Positions 46,001 through 58,752 of a stretch of 64,000 nucleotides of DNA are shown in pieces. The first letter of the stretch is position 1. Every line of letters starts with the position of its first letter. This DNA is from Lagopus muta (taxonomy: Eukaryota; Chordata; Aves; Galliformes; Phasianidae): the NCBI RefSeq assembly GCF_023343835.1, contig NC_064447.1:10188501-10252500 (forward strand), read 5' to 3'. The notes beneath the pieces were generated by a model. It saw only the letters and a list, made by a program, of their open reading frames with translations. It was not told the DNA's origin and ran no database searches. Position numbers and translations under genes: made by a program.

Positions 46001-49000
46001 GCAGCACGGTGTGTGCCTCCTGCTGTGTGTGCCTCCTCCAAGCCCTGGGGATGTCACCTTGCGGAACGGCGGCCACTCCTCCTCGCCCGCCTGGTTGAGG
46101 CTGTCGTTGTGCTCACAGTCGGTCTGGAAGATGTTGGCGGTGCCCAGCTTGTACAGCGGCTTCAGGGACACCCCCGAGGCATCCCAGAACCGCACCGTGC
46201 CGTCCTCGTGCCTGGGGAGGGGATGGAGGGACAGGGTGGGGGTGATGCCATTAGCATCTGCGTGGCTAACAAGAGCCGCCTGTGTGCTGGGTGGCTGCCG
46301 TGCCAGGAGGGGCTGAGCGTGGGGACAGCACGGCGGTGACATGCTGCTGCCTGGCCACCAAGCTGCACAGTGGGGATTGTCAGCCCAGCAGCACCCCACA
46401 CATCCCCAGGGCTTCAGCTCCCAGTGCGGGAAGAAGTCCACCTCACCGCCCCATCCCAATCCCGCCACCATGGGAAGGGCTGAGGATGTCCCCTTCCTTC
46501 CTCGCACTGAGGGTCCCCCCAACATCACAGCCACTCCGAGGTACCCACCCGGTGAGAAGCAGACCCCTCTGCGTGGGCTCCTGGGCCAGGTTCTTTCCTC
46601 CATTGATGGGCCAGGCCTGGAGGAGCATTACCAAGCATCACACCTCTGCGTGCCCCCAAAGTCCACATCCCCTACCCACAGACCCCAGCACTCACTGCAG
46701 AGGAGAGACGTGGGCTCTGCTGCTCCCCAGCACTGACAATCCTCTCCCAGAGTTTGAGGGGCACGTTGGAGATGTGGTAGGAGCAGGTGATGGCAGAGGA
46801 GTGGAGCGGGGCCAGGTATGGGGCAGGGATGGTGGGCCAGCCCGGTGTCTGCAGGTCGATGACCACCAGCTCCTCCTCCACCAGCACCACCAGGGCACGG
46901 GGGTTCTCAAAGCCTTGTTGGATGAGGGGAAAAAAGAAAAAGAAAAGAGGGATGAAGGTAATGGAAATCCCAACCCAGGGACCGTGGGGTTGGTATCCCA
47001 GGACGTACCTCCCTCCGGCACCACGGGGTCCTGCACTGTGAAGAAGTCGATGATGCGGGAGGTGAAGTCCAGCGTGGCCAGTCTCTGGCCCTGCACCACA
47101 CTGACGCAGTGCCGGTCGCCGTAGCTGGCCCGTGGCATGCCGCCACTGAAGATGATGAAGGGGTTGCTGTGGGGGAAAGCAGATGGTCACGGCTCCATGG
47201 GGGCACTGCCCTGCATCAAACCCCCCCAGCACCGCATGTCCCCATCCCCATCAACCTACCCCGACTCACACGTCCGCCACAGGATTTTGCTGATGGCTTT
47301 GCACGGGAACGGACCTGGAATGAAGGTCGTGCCACATTTACAACACTCAAACCATAATGCCATCCCAAAGCCAGCACGCATCCCTCGGCAGGGGTTTGGG
47401 GGCAGGTGCCCACGCACCGTAGGGGATGGTGACCATGACGGGCTGCTGGGTGCGCTGCCCGCTGCCTCCCACTGCCCACACCATGTAGCCGCCGTCACTG
47501 TGCGAGCTGACGATGTTCTTCCCGCTATGCTCCCAGGCCAGACTCTCCAGCTGCTGCGAAAAGGGGACAGCGGGGGTTTGGGACCCAGGGAGGGAGCAGG
47601 GTGAACCCTTCCCCACAAAGGAGCCAGCCTGGCCCAGGTACCTGGTTCCCGAGGAAGAGATGCTGCACGGTGCGCGTGCTCTGGTCCCACAGGGCCACCA
47701 GCCCCCGGCTGTACCCGATCAGCAGCCTCCCAGCATCCTGGGGGTGCTCCTGGATGGATTCCACTGGCCCCAGTGCCTTCCCACAGCGGTAATCATCGGG
47801 CACGCTGCAGAGGAGAGAACAGGGGAGTAAGGGGGATGGAACGGTCAGGAATTGAGGCTTTGGGGGGTGCAGGACCGGTGCTCACCTTTGTAGGATCTCA
47901 TCCTGGAGGAGGGTTTTGTCTTCCAGCAGCACGAGGGCAGACAGTGCAAGGAAGTACACTGCTCCACCCTCAGTGCCCAGGCAGGCCACCGTGCCCGAGG
48001 ACGTGGGAAGGATCACCGTCACCCGCGTGATGCTGGGGGAGCAGCTGTGGGGAGAGCAGGGCTGTGTCAGCTGCGTGACCCCAGGGCCAGGACGGATACC
48101 CCAAGAGCCCCCCATTCTGTCCCAGCATCATTCCAATGGGGATGGGTACGGTGCACAGGGACAGCAGCCAGGCTGCCTGGTCACTACTATCAGCCTCAGT
48201 GGTGACAGGCAATTATTGAGCCATTACTTACACCCTGAGATCAGGGCTGCGTGGAGACAGCGTGGAAAATGGAGAACTTCACCAGAGGGGACACACAAGT
48301 CAAGGACCCCCCTGAGAACCTGAGCCACTGCAGGGCCACGTGGCTTTCACCACGGCCAGAACCAGGGCGGGGGGGGTAGGGAATGATTTGGCCAAGGTTC
48401 TCCCATCCCCTCCAGGTCCCCAGTCAAGGTCATCTCAGCCACCACCACCCGCTCCCCCACACTGTTCCCAGCACAGGGCCAGTGCCCTTATCACTGCCAG
48501 GTGTGCACAGAGCCCGGGAGCTCTGCATCCCAGCACTCCCACGCCGCAGAGCTGCTCCTGCTCCATCCCGCTCCATGTTCCCCCCCTCCCCTCTTTAAGC
48601 AAAACAATCGGCGCAAACCCTGCAGCCAAGCCAAGCCTCACCCCGGCGCGGAGCCGGGTGTAAACTCTGGCAGACCTCACCCACCACCGCCCCAACGCGC
48701 CCGGTGAGGAAATGAGCATCACCGCCCACAGCGGGGTCACCCCACGGGGACCAAAGCCGGGTGGGAGCCCCCAAACCCCAGCACAGCACAGGGCAGGAGG
48801 AGGAGCGGTGCAGCGCCTGACCCGGGTCGTGCAGGCAGCCCGAAGCTGCGCGTCTCCTCCAGGTGGGAGCAGCCCTCCTTCTGGTAGATCTCCCAGAGGT
48901 GCAGCGAGTTGTCATCCAGCAGGGACAGCAGCCAGCCCTGGGCAGGGGGGGGAACAGTGAGTGAGCTCCAGGGGTCACTGCCAGGGTTCAGTGGGACCCC

Positions 49001-50813
49001 CCCATACCTCCCCACCTACCTGCCCGCTCAGGAAGTGCAGCTGGGTGACAGTGGCCGTCTCCTTGTGCAAACCCGTCAGCTCCACACCAGGCGCACCGTA
49101 CCTGGGGGGGCCGTTAAGGAAAAGAAAGAAAGAAAAAAAAAAAAAGAAAAGCAACAAAAAGCAGCAAAAAACGGCACAGCCCCACCTGAGCTCTGCTCGG
49201 ATGCCACTCAACCAGCACCCCAGCTTAACCTGAACCCAGGTTAACCCCCCCCATTGCTGCCGAACCCCTCCCGCTCCCACCCCCCCTCCCTGACGCCCCA
49301 CACACGTCCCCCAATCCCTCACCGAGGGTCACCAAGCAACGGCCCTCCGGCTCGCGTTGCTGGGAGCAACCCGCTCTGCCGCCAGCCGCTGTGCTCATCC
49401 CGCTGCTCCCCCCCGCTCGCTTCCTGCCCCCAGCCCACCCCAGCCCCGCACAGAGGGCCCCGAGCGGCCCTGCACAGCAGCAAGCCGGAGGGTTTGCAGC
49501 TGGGGCCGAGGAAATGAGGTTGGATGGTGATGAGCTGGAGGCCCCAGCGCTCGGCTCTGGGGTGGGACGCGTCCTGCACTCCCCCCCCCAGCCCAGAGCG
49601 CGGGACCACAACAGGATGGATCCCAGGGATTCCCGGTCCCATTTGGCCACCTCATTGCGCTCTCAGTCGCAGGCTGGGGAGCCCACACTCAGGGACGGCC
49701 CCAATTAGCCACGCTCGCTCAGGCACGGACAATGTCCGCAGCGCTGGGAGCTCTTGGGGCCCTCAGCTTTCCCATGGGCTCCCCCAGCGCAGCGGGCACG
49801 GGGACGCAGCCAACGTCGGCGGTGGTGGCACAACCACGGTGCTTCCGACCGCCGCCGCGGGTCAGGATGCGGTTGGCATGCGGCCAGACGGGCACACGAG
49901 GGCCGGGCCAGATCCTGGCCTCCGCCACCCCCTTCTTTCTCAGCAGGGTGGGGTTTGGTATGCGCCCGCATGGCCACACTCACCCAACTGGTCCCGGCTC
50001 TTCCATCGGCAACGCCGCTCGGCAGGAAGCGCGGCAGGACCGGCACCGATGCTCAGCGCCCACAACCACGCAGCACCCCAAGCACAAGGAGCCTCCCGGT
50101 CCTCAACTCATCAACCCCACAGCCCTCCCAGCCAGCTGCCTCCATCTTCCCAACCCCGGGCATTGCCTCTCACACCCCAGAGCTGCATGCGGGGCTGGGA
50201 TGGATGCATCCCTGCAGTGTGGTTTCCGCACACCGCCCCGTGCCCCGCACGCTGCCCTGGGCACGGGGAACCGGCCCGGCGGCTCCGGCAGGTGGGAGCT
50301 GTCTGGCAGCGCCGGTGTGGCCGGGCTGGAGCCGCCGTGGCGCTGGGGACGTCCTGGAGGAGCCAGACAGCCGGGTTGGGGCCGCGGGGATCAAGGAGTG
50401 GGGCAAAAGCACAGCCCCAGGGCAGCCGCCGACCCACAGGGATGGGACATTGTGATGGCACTCAGGTTGCTCACCGCCCCATGGCACAGCACCAAAGGTT
50501 CCAAGTGGAACCCAACACCCCATCACCAAAACGTGCTGATGGCCAAAAAGCACTGGGGCACCCAACAGCAGTGCAGCGCTATAGGGGGACCAAGTGCTGG
50601 GACCCCCTGGTGGCTGAGGGGACACAGATCGCTGGGGGTGGAGATGGACCCCAAGCATCTGACCCACAGCCAGACACAGCACAGCACAGGCACGGCCAGG
50701 ACAGCATCAGGATGGGACCAGAGCAGCCCTGCCACTGAAATGCCATCTTTGAGCCAGGAATGCAGCAAGCTGATGGAGGAAGGGAAGCAGGAACAACCCT
50801 CCCCTCCAAAAAA

Positions 50814-50844
<31 letters not shown>

Positions 50845-53375
50845 GGAAAAAAAGAAAAAAAGGGAAGAAAAAAGGATCCCGCACAGGACGCGGTCCCCCC
50901 AGTGCCCCCCCCCCACATTCCTGCAGCACGGGGCCCCCGATGTGGCCACATCCAGCCCTGGCTGCCTGCCAGCAGCACGGCACAGTCTCCCCGCTCGCAA
51001 CAAAGCACAGCCGCAGCATCCTGGGACGGGAGCATCCATCCCACCCCGCTCCTGGGTTTTGGTTGGGTTTGTTTTCCAGCGTTTTCCTCCTCCAAAACAC
51101 CGCTCCAGGCACACAGTTCGGGACAAGGCGGCCGTTCTGCTCCGGCCCCCCAGCACTCCCCCCCTCCTTCCCCCACCCCCCAACTCAGCACAGCTGCAGC
51201 CCAGCTGGACGGATGGACGGACACCGCCAGGACGTGGCTGGGGGCTGCGTTCCCTCCCTCCTCGGTGTTTTGTTTTTTTGGAGGGGGGGTTAGGAAAGGA
51301 TACAGCTTGACAGCTCCCGCCTTGGTGCCGATGGCCATCACACGCAACCTGGGGTCGTAGGCCAGGGCGCTGGGCTGGCTGGGGAAGCCGTGCTCCACCG
51401 TCTGCGGGGACAAAGGGGTCAGAGCAGAGCATCCCCCCAAACCCCGAGTCCCCCCAGTAGGAGCAGCAGCACCCCAGCGCCCAGCAGGATGGCACTCCGG
51501 CCCTGCAACGCACCAACGATGCCACAGCACTACCCAGGAGCCTCCTTAGGGGTCCACATCCCAAAACTGACCAAACCGCCCCAAATGACACCGAAGGACC
51601 AGGGCTGCCCTGACCTTAGAGAAGCGAACCACACTACCCAAAGGCACGGGGATGCCCCCATCCACAGCAGCGCCCCAAGGAGCACAAGAGGGTTCCCAGC
51701 GATGCCGCACAGAACCAGGCGAGCGGGACCAGCCAGGGAGCAGCGCCGGCCGTGCTGAGCCCCTGCAGGCACCTTCCCAAGGAAGTCCGCGACGGCGGCG
51801 TGCCCAGGCTCGCTGCTCTGGGAGGGGCTGGGCAGCATTTGGGGACGAGGACAGGAGGGGGCACACGACAACAGCCGCCACCTTTTGCACCAGGGAGCGC
51901 TGCCAGGGGCTGCGACACCAAAATGCTCTGGGGTGACACCTCCCTGATGTGCCAAGAGCTGCTCTGCGGTGTCACCTGGCAGCAGGGAGCATGATGTCCC
52001 CTTACAGGAGGGTTCTCAGTCTGAGGACAAATTTGGGTGCCGGTCCCCATCGCTCACACGTCACCCCAAAGGCTCTGCAGGATGCACACTTGGCTCCAGG
52101 ATGCTGAGGGGTGGCACCATGGAGACACTCTGAGCGCAGTGCTCAGATGGGGACCAATGGGACCACCCTAACAGAACCCCAAAAACACCCTCACTGCAGG
52201 ACAGCCACCCCATCCACCACCGCCTGGAGACCCAGTGGCAGCAGTGCTACTGGGGATGACAGCAACAGGGACAGCTCAAGGATCAATGGTGGCACTGGGG
52301 ATACCCAAGGAGCTAGGGGTGATGGTACTGGGGATGGTGGCTGAGCACCCACTCCCTTCACAGCCTGCCTCCTCCCGCCAGCAGTGGGGCCACATCCGGC
52401 AGCAGGCTGCTCCGGACGGCCAAGGAGCACTCTGGGCCAAATTACAGCAAATCTGAGGCAGATTTGGAGCTCGCAAGGAAGGAAAAAAAAACAAAACCCA
52501 AGACCTTAATGGGAGGCAGGTGGGCAGGCAGCGTCCCGGGGCGCTCACGGCTTCCGCCACGCAGCCACCCCTTGGAATAACCCCCCCAATACCGGGTCTG
52601 ATGGTGGGACCCCAAAACTGGGGTGGGCTGAGGCGGAGAGGTGAGTTTGGAGCACCCCAAACCTGTGGGGAGCAATGGGGGGGGGGGAGGTAGCATCCAA
52701 GGGAGGAGAGCACGGTGACAGTGTTTTCCTGCCTTCGGTGTCACCAGGAGTTGGGGACGTCCCAGCGCCGCGGGGCTGCAGGCGGGAAGGATGGAGGAGC
52801 TCCCCCAGCGGGGAGAGGGCACAGAGCGGGACCGGGGGGTGACACCAGGACGGCGGCAAAGCGCTGCACCGGCCGGGGGCCTCCAGATCCACGGGGCGCG
52901 TTACGGGGGAGCAAAGCGGCTCCCAGCCCCGGAGGTGTCACCGCGCTGCAGTGCTACGAGGCGGCCGTAGACACCCGCAGCACCACGGGGGTCACACTGG
53001 GGGACGCTGTGAACGCGGGGGTCCCCAGACGGGTGCTGCCGCCCGGGGGCGGGGGTCTCGGGGTGACGGGGGGCGGCGAGGTATGACCCCCCCATACACA
53101 CATACCGCGGTGCCCTACCGCCCCGGGGCCGCCCTACCCGCAGCCCTGCAGGGGGCGGCTCCCGCTGCCCGGTGCCTTCGGGGCCGCCCCCGCCCCCCGG
53201 GGGGGTCCCGCATCCCGCGCAGTTCGGAGGGGCTCCGGTACCGCCTCCTCCCGCCGCCGCAGCCCAGGGGTCCCGCCCCCCGCCCGGTCCGCACCTTGCT
53301 GAAGGCGAAGAGGTCGTGGCGGAGCCGCTCGCGGTGCGGCTCGGCGCCCTGCCGCCGGAACCGAAACTTCATCAT
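43023..53375 (-). CDS. LLGL1: Lethal giant larvae homologue 1 (22 coding exons, 1050 aa)
   Basis: A cortical polarity protein that opposes the Par/aPKC complex at the basolateral membrane. Exons in transcript order: 53375-53295, 51401-51304, 49101-49020, 48937-48822, 48044-47886, 47804-47642, 47553-47418, 47314-47260, 47166-47009, 46913-46696, 46616-46549, 46211-46058, 45737-45633, 45488-45196, 45126-44973, 44892-44739, 44651-44368, 44173-43909, 43824-43710, 43607-43516, 43316-43193, 43101-43023. Phases agree; human LLGL1 has 1064 aa. The start [10 protein letters not shown] and the tail RPAGILIK are family hallmarks. The body is the double WD40 propeller with the LGL signature, for example [15 protein letters not shown]. 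The basic aPKC-regulated segment [17 protein letters not shown] spans about 647-663, with serines at 649, 653, 657 and 664. The 43193 donor was set by phase: it keeps the conserved tail, whereas GT two bases upstream shifts the frame. Introns 1 and 2 are about 2 kb each; the other introns are short. Synteny with FLII favours LLGL1 over LLGL2. Confidence 0.95.
49102..51303. other. LLGL1 intron 2 with long A-rich tract
   Basis: This 2.2-kb intron contains no recognised gene. At about 50809-50878 the plus strand is almost pure A, with scattered G and one T cluster. Its core is a run of about 25 A beginning near 50820. A second A-rich stretch lies at about 49119-49170. On the LLGL1 strand these are T tracts. 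Long open frames on the plus strand here follow from GC-rich composition and resemble no protein I know. Confidence 0.6.
51402..53294. other. LLGL1 intron 1, with G-quadruplex-capable motif
   Basis: No coding exon is recognised in this 1.9-kb intron. At 53045-53073 the plus strand carries four runs of four to six G separated by loops of 1-4 bases. This matches the G-quadruplex consensus and lies close to the CpG-island promoter. A poly-G run of 12 occurs near 52678-52689. Confidence 0.6.
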
Positions 53376-53760
53376 GGTGGGGCCGGCGGGGCTCGGCTCG
53401 GTACCGGGAGGCGGAGGGCGGGACCGGTGATCCCGGGGCAGACGCTCCCGCTGCCGGCGGTGCCGCTCCCGGTCGCGGTGCCGCTCCGGTGCCGGTCCCG
53501 GTGCGGGCGCCCCCCCCCCCCGCTCCGAGCGCCGCGCGCCGCGCGCCGAGCCCCGGGCAGGCACCGCCGCGGCGGGGCGGGGTGTGGCCCTGACGGACGG
53601 CGCGTCCCGCCAATCAGCGCGCGTTCGCACGCGCGGCGCGGCGGCGCCCTCCTGTCTGCGCTGCGCATGCGCCGGCGCGGAGGCTGCCGGGAGTTGTAGT
53701 TTGCTGCCCCGCAGCCCTCTATGGCAGCCGATGCGCTTCTCCCTTTTCTTTTCTCCCTCA
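53376..53760 (-). promoter_or_regulatory. LLGL1: LLGL1 CpG-island promoter
   Basis: This is very GC-rich DNA upstream of the LLGL1 ATG. It holds a CCAAT box on the plus strand at 53610-53614 and an NRF1-type palindrome TGCGCATGCGC at 53662-53672. A ZNF143/THAP11-type motif lies at 53703-53684 on the minus strand (ACTACAACTCCCGGCAGC). A C12 run lies at about 53510-53521. The transcription start is inferred to lie between about 53400 and 53650. Confidence 0.7.
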
Positions 53761-54690
53761 TTCTTTCGTATTTTTTTTCTCCTCAGGGCCGGGCTTAGGG
53801 GCAGCGAGCACGGCTCCAGGCCGATCGTCCTGGCCGCGGGGGGTGCTGGGCGCCGGGGCTCACGGCACGGAGCGGCCCAGGGCAGGCCTCACCCGCAGGG
53901 CCCGGTCCCGGCTGAGTCAGTTGGGCGCCGCGCTCAGGGCTGGGCCGGCACTCCGCGCTGAGTAACGGCGGGCCGCCCGCACGGTGCGGGGCTGCGCTGC
54001 GAGGCCTCGTACCTCGGTATCCCTCTTCAGGTTCCCTCCAGGGGGAGGTTGGGCCTTCGGGGTGGGGACGGAGGGCGGCCAGCAGCCATCCTGGCACCCC
54101 TAGCGTGAGAGGTTCTTGTGGGCTGACAGGAGGAACGCGATGGTACCGTGTGGGGACAGCATAGGGACTTGGCCAGGAACTACTGAATCATTCCGGTTGG
54201 AAAAACCCTCTGAGGTCACCAAGTCCAACCCCGAACCGCCCACACTGTGCCACCGAACCACATCCCTCAGTGCCTCAATGGTTCTCGAACACCTCCAGCC
54301 ACAGTGAGCCCATCGCAGCCCGGGCAGCAGCACCCAACTGCTCTCCTTTGGGAGAAACCTGTGGAGAATGAGGAAGAAGAGGAGGAAGGACACCACGCCA
54401 GGCAGCACCCAGCCCTCCTGCAGGAGGCACAGCCTGCAAGGGGCCCCGATGAGGCTGAAGCACAGGGTGCAGACCCCTTGGGTTGACCCATTTCCTCCGG
54501 ACTAGGGCGCGGTGGGACAACAGGGACATCGTCAGCACCCACCCCATGGGGAACCAAGGAAGAGAACCAGGCAGGGAGCACCCACTGCAACCCCGTCTTG
54601 GTTTCCAGGGCAGCACACGCATCCTCCCAGAGCTCCCCTCTCCCACAGCAATCCCAGCCCCACCACACAGGCAGGCACAGCGATGCTTTC
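53760..54690. other. Intergenic DNA between LLGL1 and the ALKBH5 3' end
   Basis: GC-rich sequence tails off from the LLGL1 promoter into ordinary DNA. It includes a CR1 fragment near 54185-54300. No exon or RNA gene is recognised. Divergence from LLGL1 and tandem arrangement with ALKBH5 leave no shared promoter here. Confidence 0.5.
54183..54300 (-). mobile_element. CR1 LINE 3' fragment
   Basis: The plus strand reads TGAATCATTCCGGTTGGAAA, then CAAGTCCAACCCCGAACCG and a CCACATCCCTCAGTGCC block. This is the reverse complement of a CR1 3' end, so the element lies on the minus strand. It is short, degraded and noncoding. Confidence 0.85.
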
Positions 54691-57600
54691 TGCTTTTATT
54701 CAATTAATGCAGCAATCTATACAAGAAAAAATAATAATAATAATAATGAAACCATGAAATTCCAAACCCTGACAGTGAAGAACCAAATTCTTCCTAAGAA
54801 TCAACCAGAATTAAAAGTATACCCCTGCGTCAGACTGTACATAAAATAATCTCTGCCCCATTTACAGCGTTTCACACAGTACTTCTCGTATCTCAAACTT
54901 CAGAACTGTACAACTTTGTTACAAACCACGCTTTTTCCTAGGAAAAGCTTACAGAAAAAAATATTGCCACTTTCTTTTTTATTTTTTATTCTTTTTTTTT
55001 TTTTATTATTATTATTTGTAACAAAAAAAATTAGAATCTTATAAAACAAAATTAAAGTCAGCCAGAACTTCTAAGTGTGGGCAGGGGGGGCAGGAAGGAG
55101 CAGAGATGTGGTTCTCGGCTCAGCATTTCTCCTCCTCGCCAGGAAAAGGAGGGCAATTGGCAGACAAAAGACAACTTGCCACTGGATGGGGAGCCAGACC
55201 CCATGGCCATGTTCTGAGCCCCCCCTCCAGTCCATTCCCAACCACGGGTTTGGGTTGGGACATCTCTGAAACCAGCATGAGTGGCTGATGGTGTCTCAGC
55301 CCTGAGCTCAGGGCTAAATGTGGAAACTGAGGCTTCCCTGCATGCTGCAGGGAGGTGGAAATCACAGCTGGCAGCCTCCACCAGGCTGGGAGCTGCTCGC
55401 AGGGCTGACAGCCCCTCCCTGGGCCAGCTCACCTCTCACTGCTGGCAGACAGCCCTGGGTTTTCTTCCAGAGGACGAGTGGAGCCTACACAACCATCACA
55501 AGAGCCTTGGTTGGATCGGCGAATCTTCTCAACATGCAGGTAAGGGCAGCAAACCCAAATTCCTCCCTTGGCAGAAAAGCAGGGACAACTTCCATCTACC
55601 TCCCCCTTCCTTAGGAAAGACAGTTCTCATGGTCTGGGCTGTGGGTCTGAGTGCTCGTGGGGTCATCACATCCTACACAGCCTCATGCTCCAGGATGGGT
55701 GAGCAGGTTACACAGCACGCTGCAGGTGGATGGAGAGGAGTTAGGACTGAACTACTGGAGACAAAGAAGCCGACCTGGTCAGGCCTGCACATGAGCCCAT
55801 CTTCACACCAGACTCACACTGTTGGTCTGACTGAAGCCTTCACACAGCGACGACAGAGAACAGGTACAACCATCAGCAGTGTTTTGAGCCACGGTTTTAC
55901 CAAACAGGTCACAGTAAGGGATCTAGACATCTGGATCCATGTGAAAAAGGTGTTGTCTTGTTTCGAATCAAGGTTTCACCCCAATGTTGTTCAGTGCAAA
56001 AGAGTTAAAAAACCATGTATCTACACATATACATCCGTGTGTATACAAAATGTCTGTACAAGTGGGGGAGATGGCCTGCCTGCACGCTGGGGACTCTTGC
56101 CCAAGAGATCCTATGGGTCAGATCGGTTGTGTCCCACTCTTGCCAAGGTGTCAAGGCCCAAGCAGTCAGCTCGAAAACTAAAAGCAAAACGAAGCAGAGG
56201 GCGGCAGGAGAGCAGCTCCAGCGATGGCTGCCAGCTCAGACCCACAGCACAGACCTGGGATGAGGAAAAGGAGGGCAGAGCTCCCAGAGGAGGCATGCAG
56301 GAATACAAAACCCAACGGGACAAGCAGGATGCCTGCACACGTACAGACTGCACGAGGACTGGGATGAGGTGACGGTACCAGGCGAGGAGGTAAGACCTCA
56401 GGGTGCTTTGTTCAGCCTTTAGTGGAAATTATCTTGTCCCATGGGAGTCACAGTGCTCCTGCTGCTTCAGGGAGTGGCCCCAGGAAGGCAGGTTGCCTTC
56501 ACTGTGAGTTGAGACACTGGAGTATAGTATCCATATTGCAGAGGTAGGCATAAAATTGGGAGAGGGGGAGAGCAGGCTGTGCAGAGCAGAGACCTCCAGC
56601 AAGGGAGAACAGGTGGCTCTGCACTGCTACTGCCAGCAGCACAAAGCAGCACAGCCTAATGCCCTTGGAAGGAATGGGGCATGTCCAGAGCAAAACCAGA
56701 ATTAGGAACAGCCACCCCAGGCATCCCACTAGCAGGTTTCTAGCTTGCCAGAGATGTTTGCAGACACCAGCCATAAGGAGGAGAAGAGACTGCTGCTCCC
56801 TGCATGCTGTTTTGCTGTTGGGGAACGCCAAGCTTTCCAAAACGGGGTTTGTAGCCAAGAGATGGCCTGGATTCTCTGCCACAAGCTAGGAATGGGAGGA
56901 ATGCTGCCTCAAATGCTGAGTGTGGACTGATAATGGCCTTTCAGAAGTCCCAGATGCATGAACTTCCAGATCTCTCTGACAAGACAGGTAAGTGCCTTCG
57001 AACGCTGGCCATGAGGCTGCTCTCAAAGCTGCACAGCGAGCCGATGAGAGCTCTCACCAGGAAAGCAATCAGATGAAGAGAATCAAAGACAGGCAGTAGG
57101 AGCCTCACCTACAAAACCTCCTGCAGCTCAGTGCCGTGCTGAGGGTGACAGCAATTCCCTTTGCACTAGTGTAACTGCTGGATCCAGCTTCAGCAGCGAG
57201 CCCAAGGACAGATGAGTGGCGGGAGCTGCAGAAGTCAGCAGGGAAGGAAAAAGACAATGAGACCCAGATGTCATCACTAAGGAACAGTGCCCGTTTTTTG
57301 ACCGGTAGCTCCTCAAGACAGCAGCAAACGGGTTTCAAAATATATTACATCTTTTTATTGCCAAGCGTGCAGATCATGAAGAGTGGGGGACACAACACTA
57401 AGAAAAACTACAATTGGAGGAAGAACAAAGCAGTAAAAATTTAAAAATAAGACTACTCCTTACAACTGCCAACACTCGGGTTCAAAGAATCAACTGGAGA
57501 AAGACTCTTAAAAGTAGGGTTCTAAATATGGTGTCGGGCCCCAAACCTGCAAAACACAGATTTCAGGCAGAGAAAACACAAACTGGTGAGAAAAGACGAG

Positions 57601-58752
57601 GAAGAAGGCAGACTTCTAACGTTACCTCCACAGGGTGAGACATCTCACGCCTCTCATCACTTCCTGGGGCAAGCAGAGTCCTCACCCCAGAACACGCACA
57701 GAAACAAGAAGGCATCAGACAACGGCTGCAGTGGTAGCTGACGAACATCCTGTGGGCCAAAACAGAGCTCCTCCGTACCCAGCAGCATCCCAAATCTTCT
57801 CAGGGGGTCCCAAGGCAAGCGTTCCCCCTAGCACAGCCTCCCTCCCACTCCTCTTTGCTGTCTCTAGCTCTGGAAAGCAGCACGTACTCAATGCAGTCCC
57901 TTGCTCTGCAGCTCCCAGGCTCCAATACAGACCTCAGGTCAGCATTGGACCAACACCAGTGAAGCCAGCCGCAGCTCCATCCCCAGCCAAAACAGATCAC
58001 TGGTCAGAACAGCACTGAGAAACCAGAGCTTAAGTACATTCTTCTTGGAGAGGGCAGCACAGGGACACAAAGCTGTGAGCCCAAGCCGGTTAGGGAAAAC
58101 GGACTGGAAAGGAAATCTATGGCATTTAAAACTGGTACTAAAGTGCAACACAAATGTCCTAAATCCTTTGTAATCAATGCAGCAAAAGGAGTCTGCAAAG
58201 CTTCAAACTTCCAGTTACTGCAGGGCACACCCTTAAAACACAACCCAACAACAAGTAGGTATAAGCAGACCAAGGAGCCCTTTGGTGAAGCAAGAAATAC
58301 GAGGCCACCGCAGAGAATTTCAGCTCCTGGGGTCTAACAACATCATATTTAGAACACTTGGAAAAGAAGAAAGTTAAAGCAAAAGAAAAAAGAAACCAAC
58401 AAAACAAAATACAATTCTTGAATCTTGCGCAATGAAACAGTTAAACTTTTTGGTGTTTTCAAAGAAATCCCAACAGACAGCCTGGCATAACGTTATCTGC
58501 TTCCTATGGTAGAGATGCCCATTAGACCCAGAACTCAGGACACCACGTGTAACTGGACATGTTCCATCCTTACACACGTCTCAGCATTCCTCCATTCATA
58601 AAAACAAATCGCTAGATCCTTCCTGTTTACTCTTCAGCCTGAAAGGAAAAAACCAAAACTGAAGCTAAATGGAAAATAGCCAGAGGGAGGAGAAAGTTTT
58701 CACAGACTAGAGGCCAATCTCATCAGCTTCACAAGCCTGGAAAGTGCATTCC
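54675..58752 (-). terminator. ALKBH5: ALKBH5 3'UTR with proximal and distal poly(A) signals
   Basis: On the minus strand AATAAA at 57359-57354 would give a 3'UTR of about 1.4 kb. AATAAA at 54700-54695 would give about 4.1 kb. The distal 350 bases are AT-rich, with TAA/TTA microsatellite stretches near 54731-54748 and 54975-55020, and look like a mature mRNA end. No other gene is recognised between. The distal end could instead belong to a separate noncoding transcript. Confidence 0.5.

Noticed and set aside
50809-50878. A-rich tract considered as the tail of a processed pseudogene or SINE
   Set aside because: No gene-like or SINE-like body lies directly upstream on either strand, and no target-site duplication was seen.
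49732-51360. A 542-codon open frame on the plus strand within LLGL1 intron 2
   Set aside because: It reads through a poly-A tract as a Lys run and through C-rich DNA as Pro/His. No splice or family support was seen.
55281-56372. A 363-codon open frame on the plus strand opposite the ALKBH5 3'UTR
   Set aside because: There is no recognised domain and no promoter or poly(A) signal in the right place. It is most simply chance.
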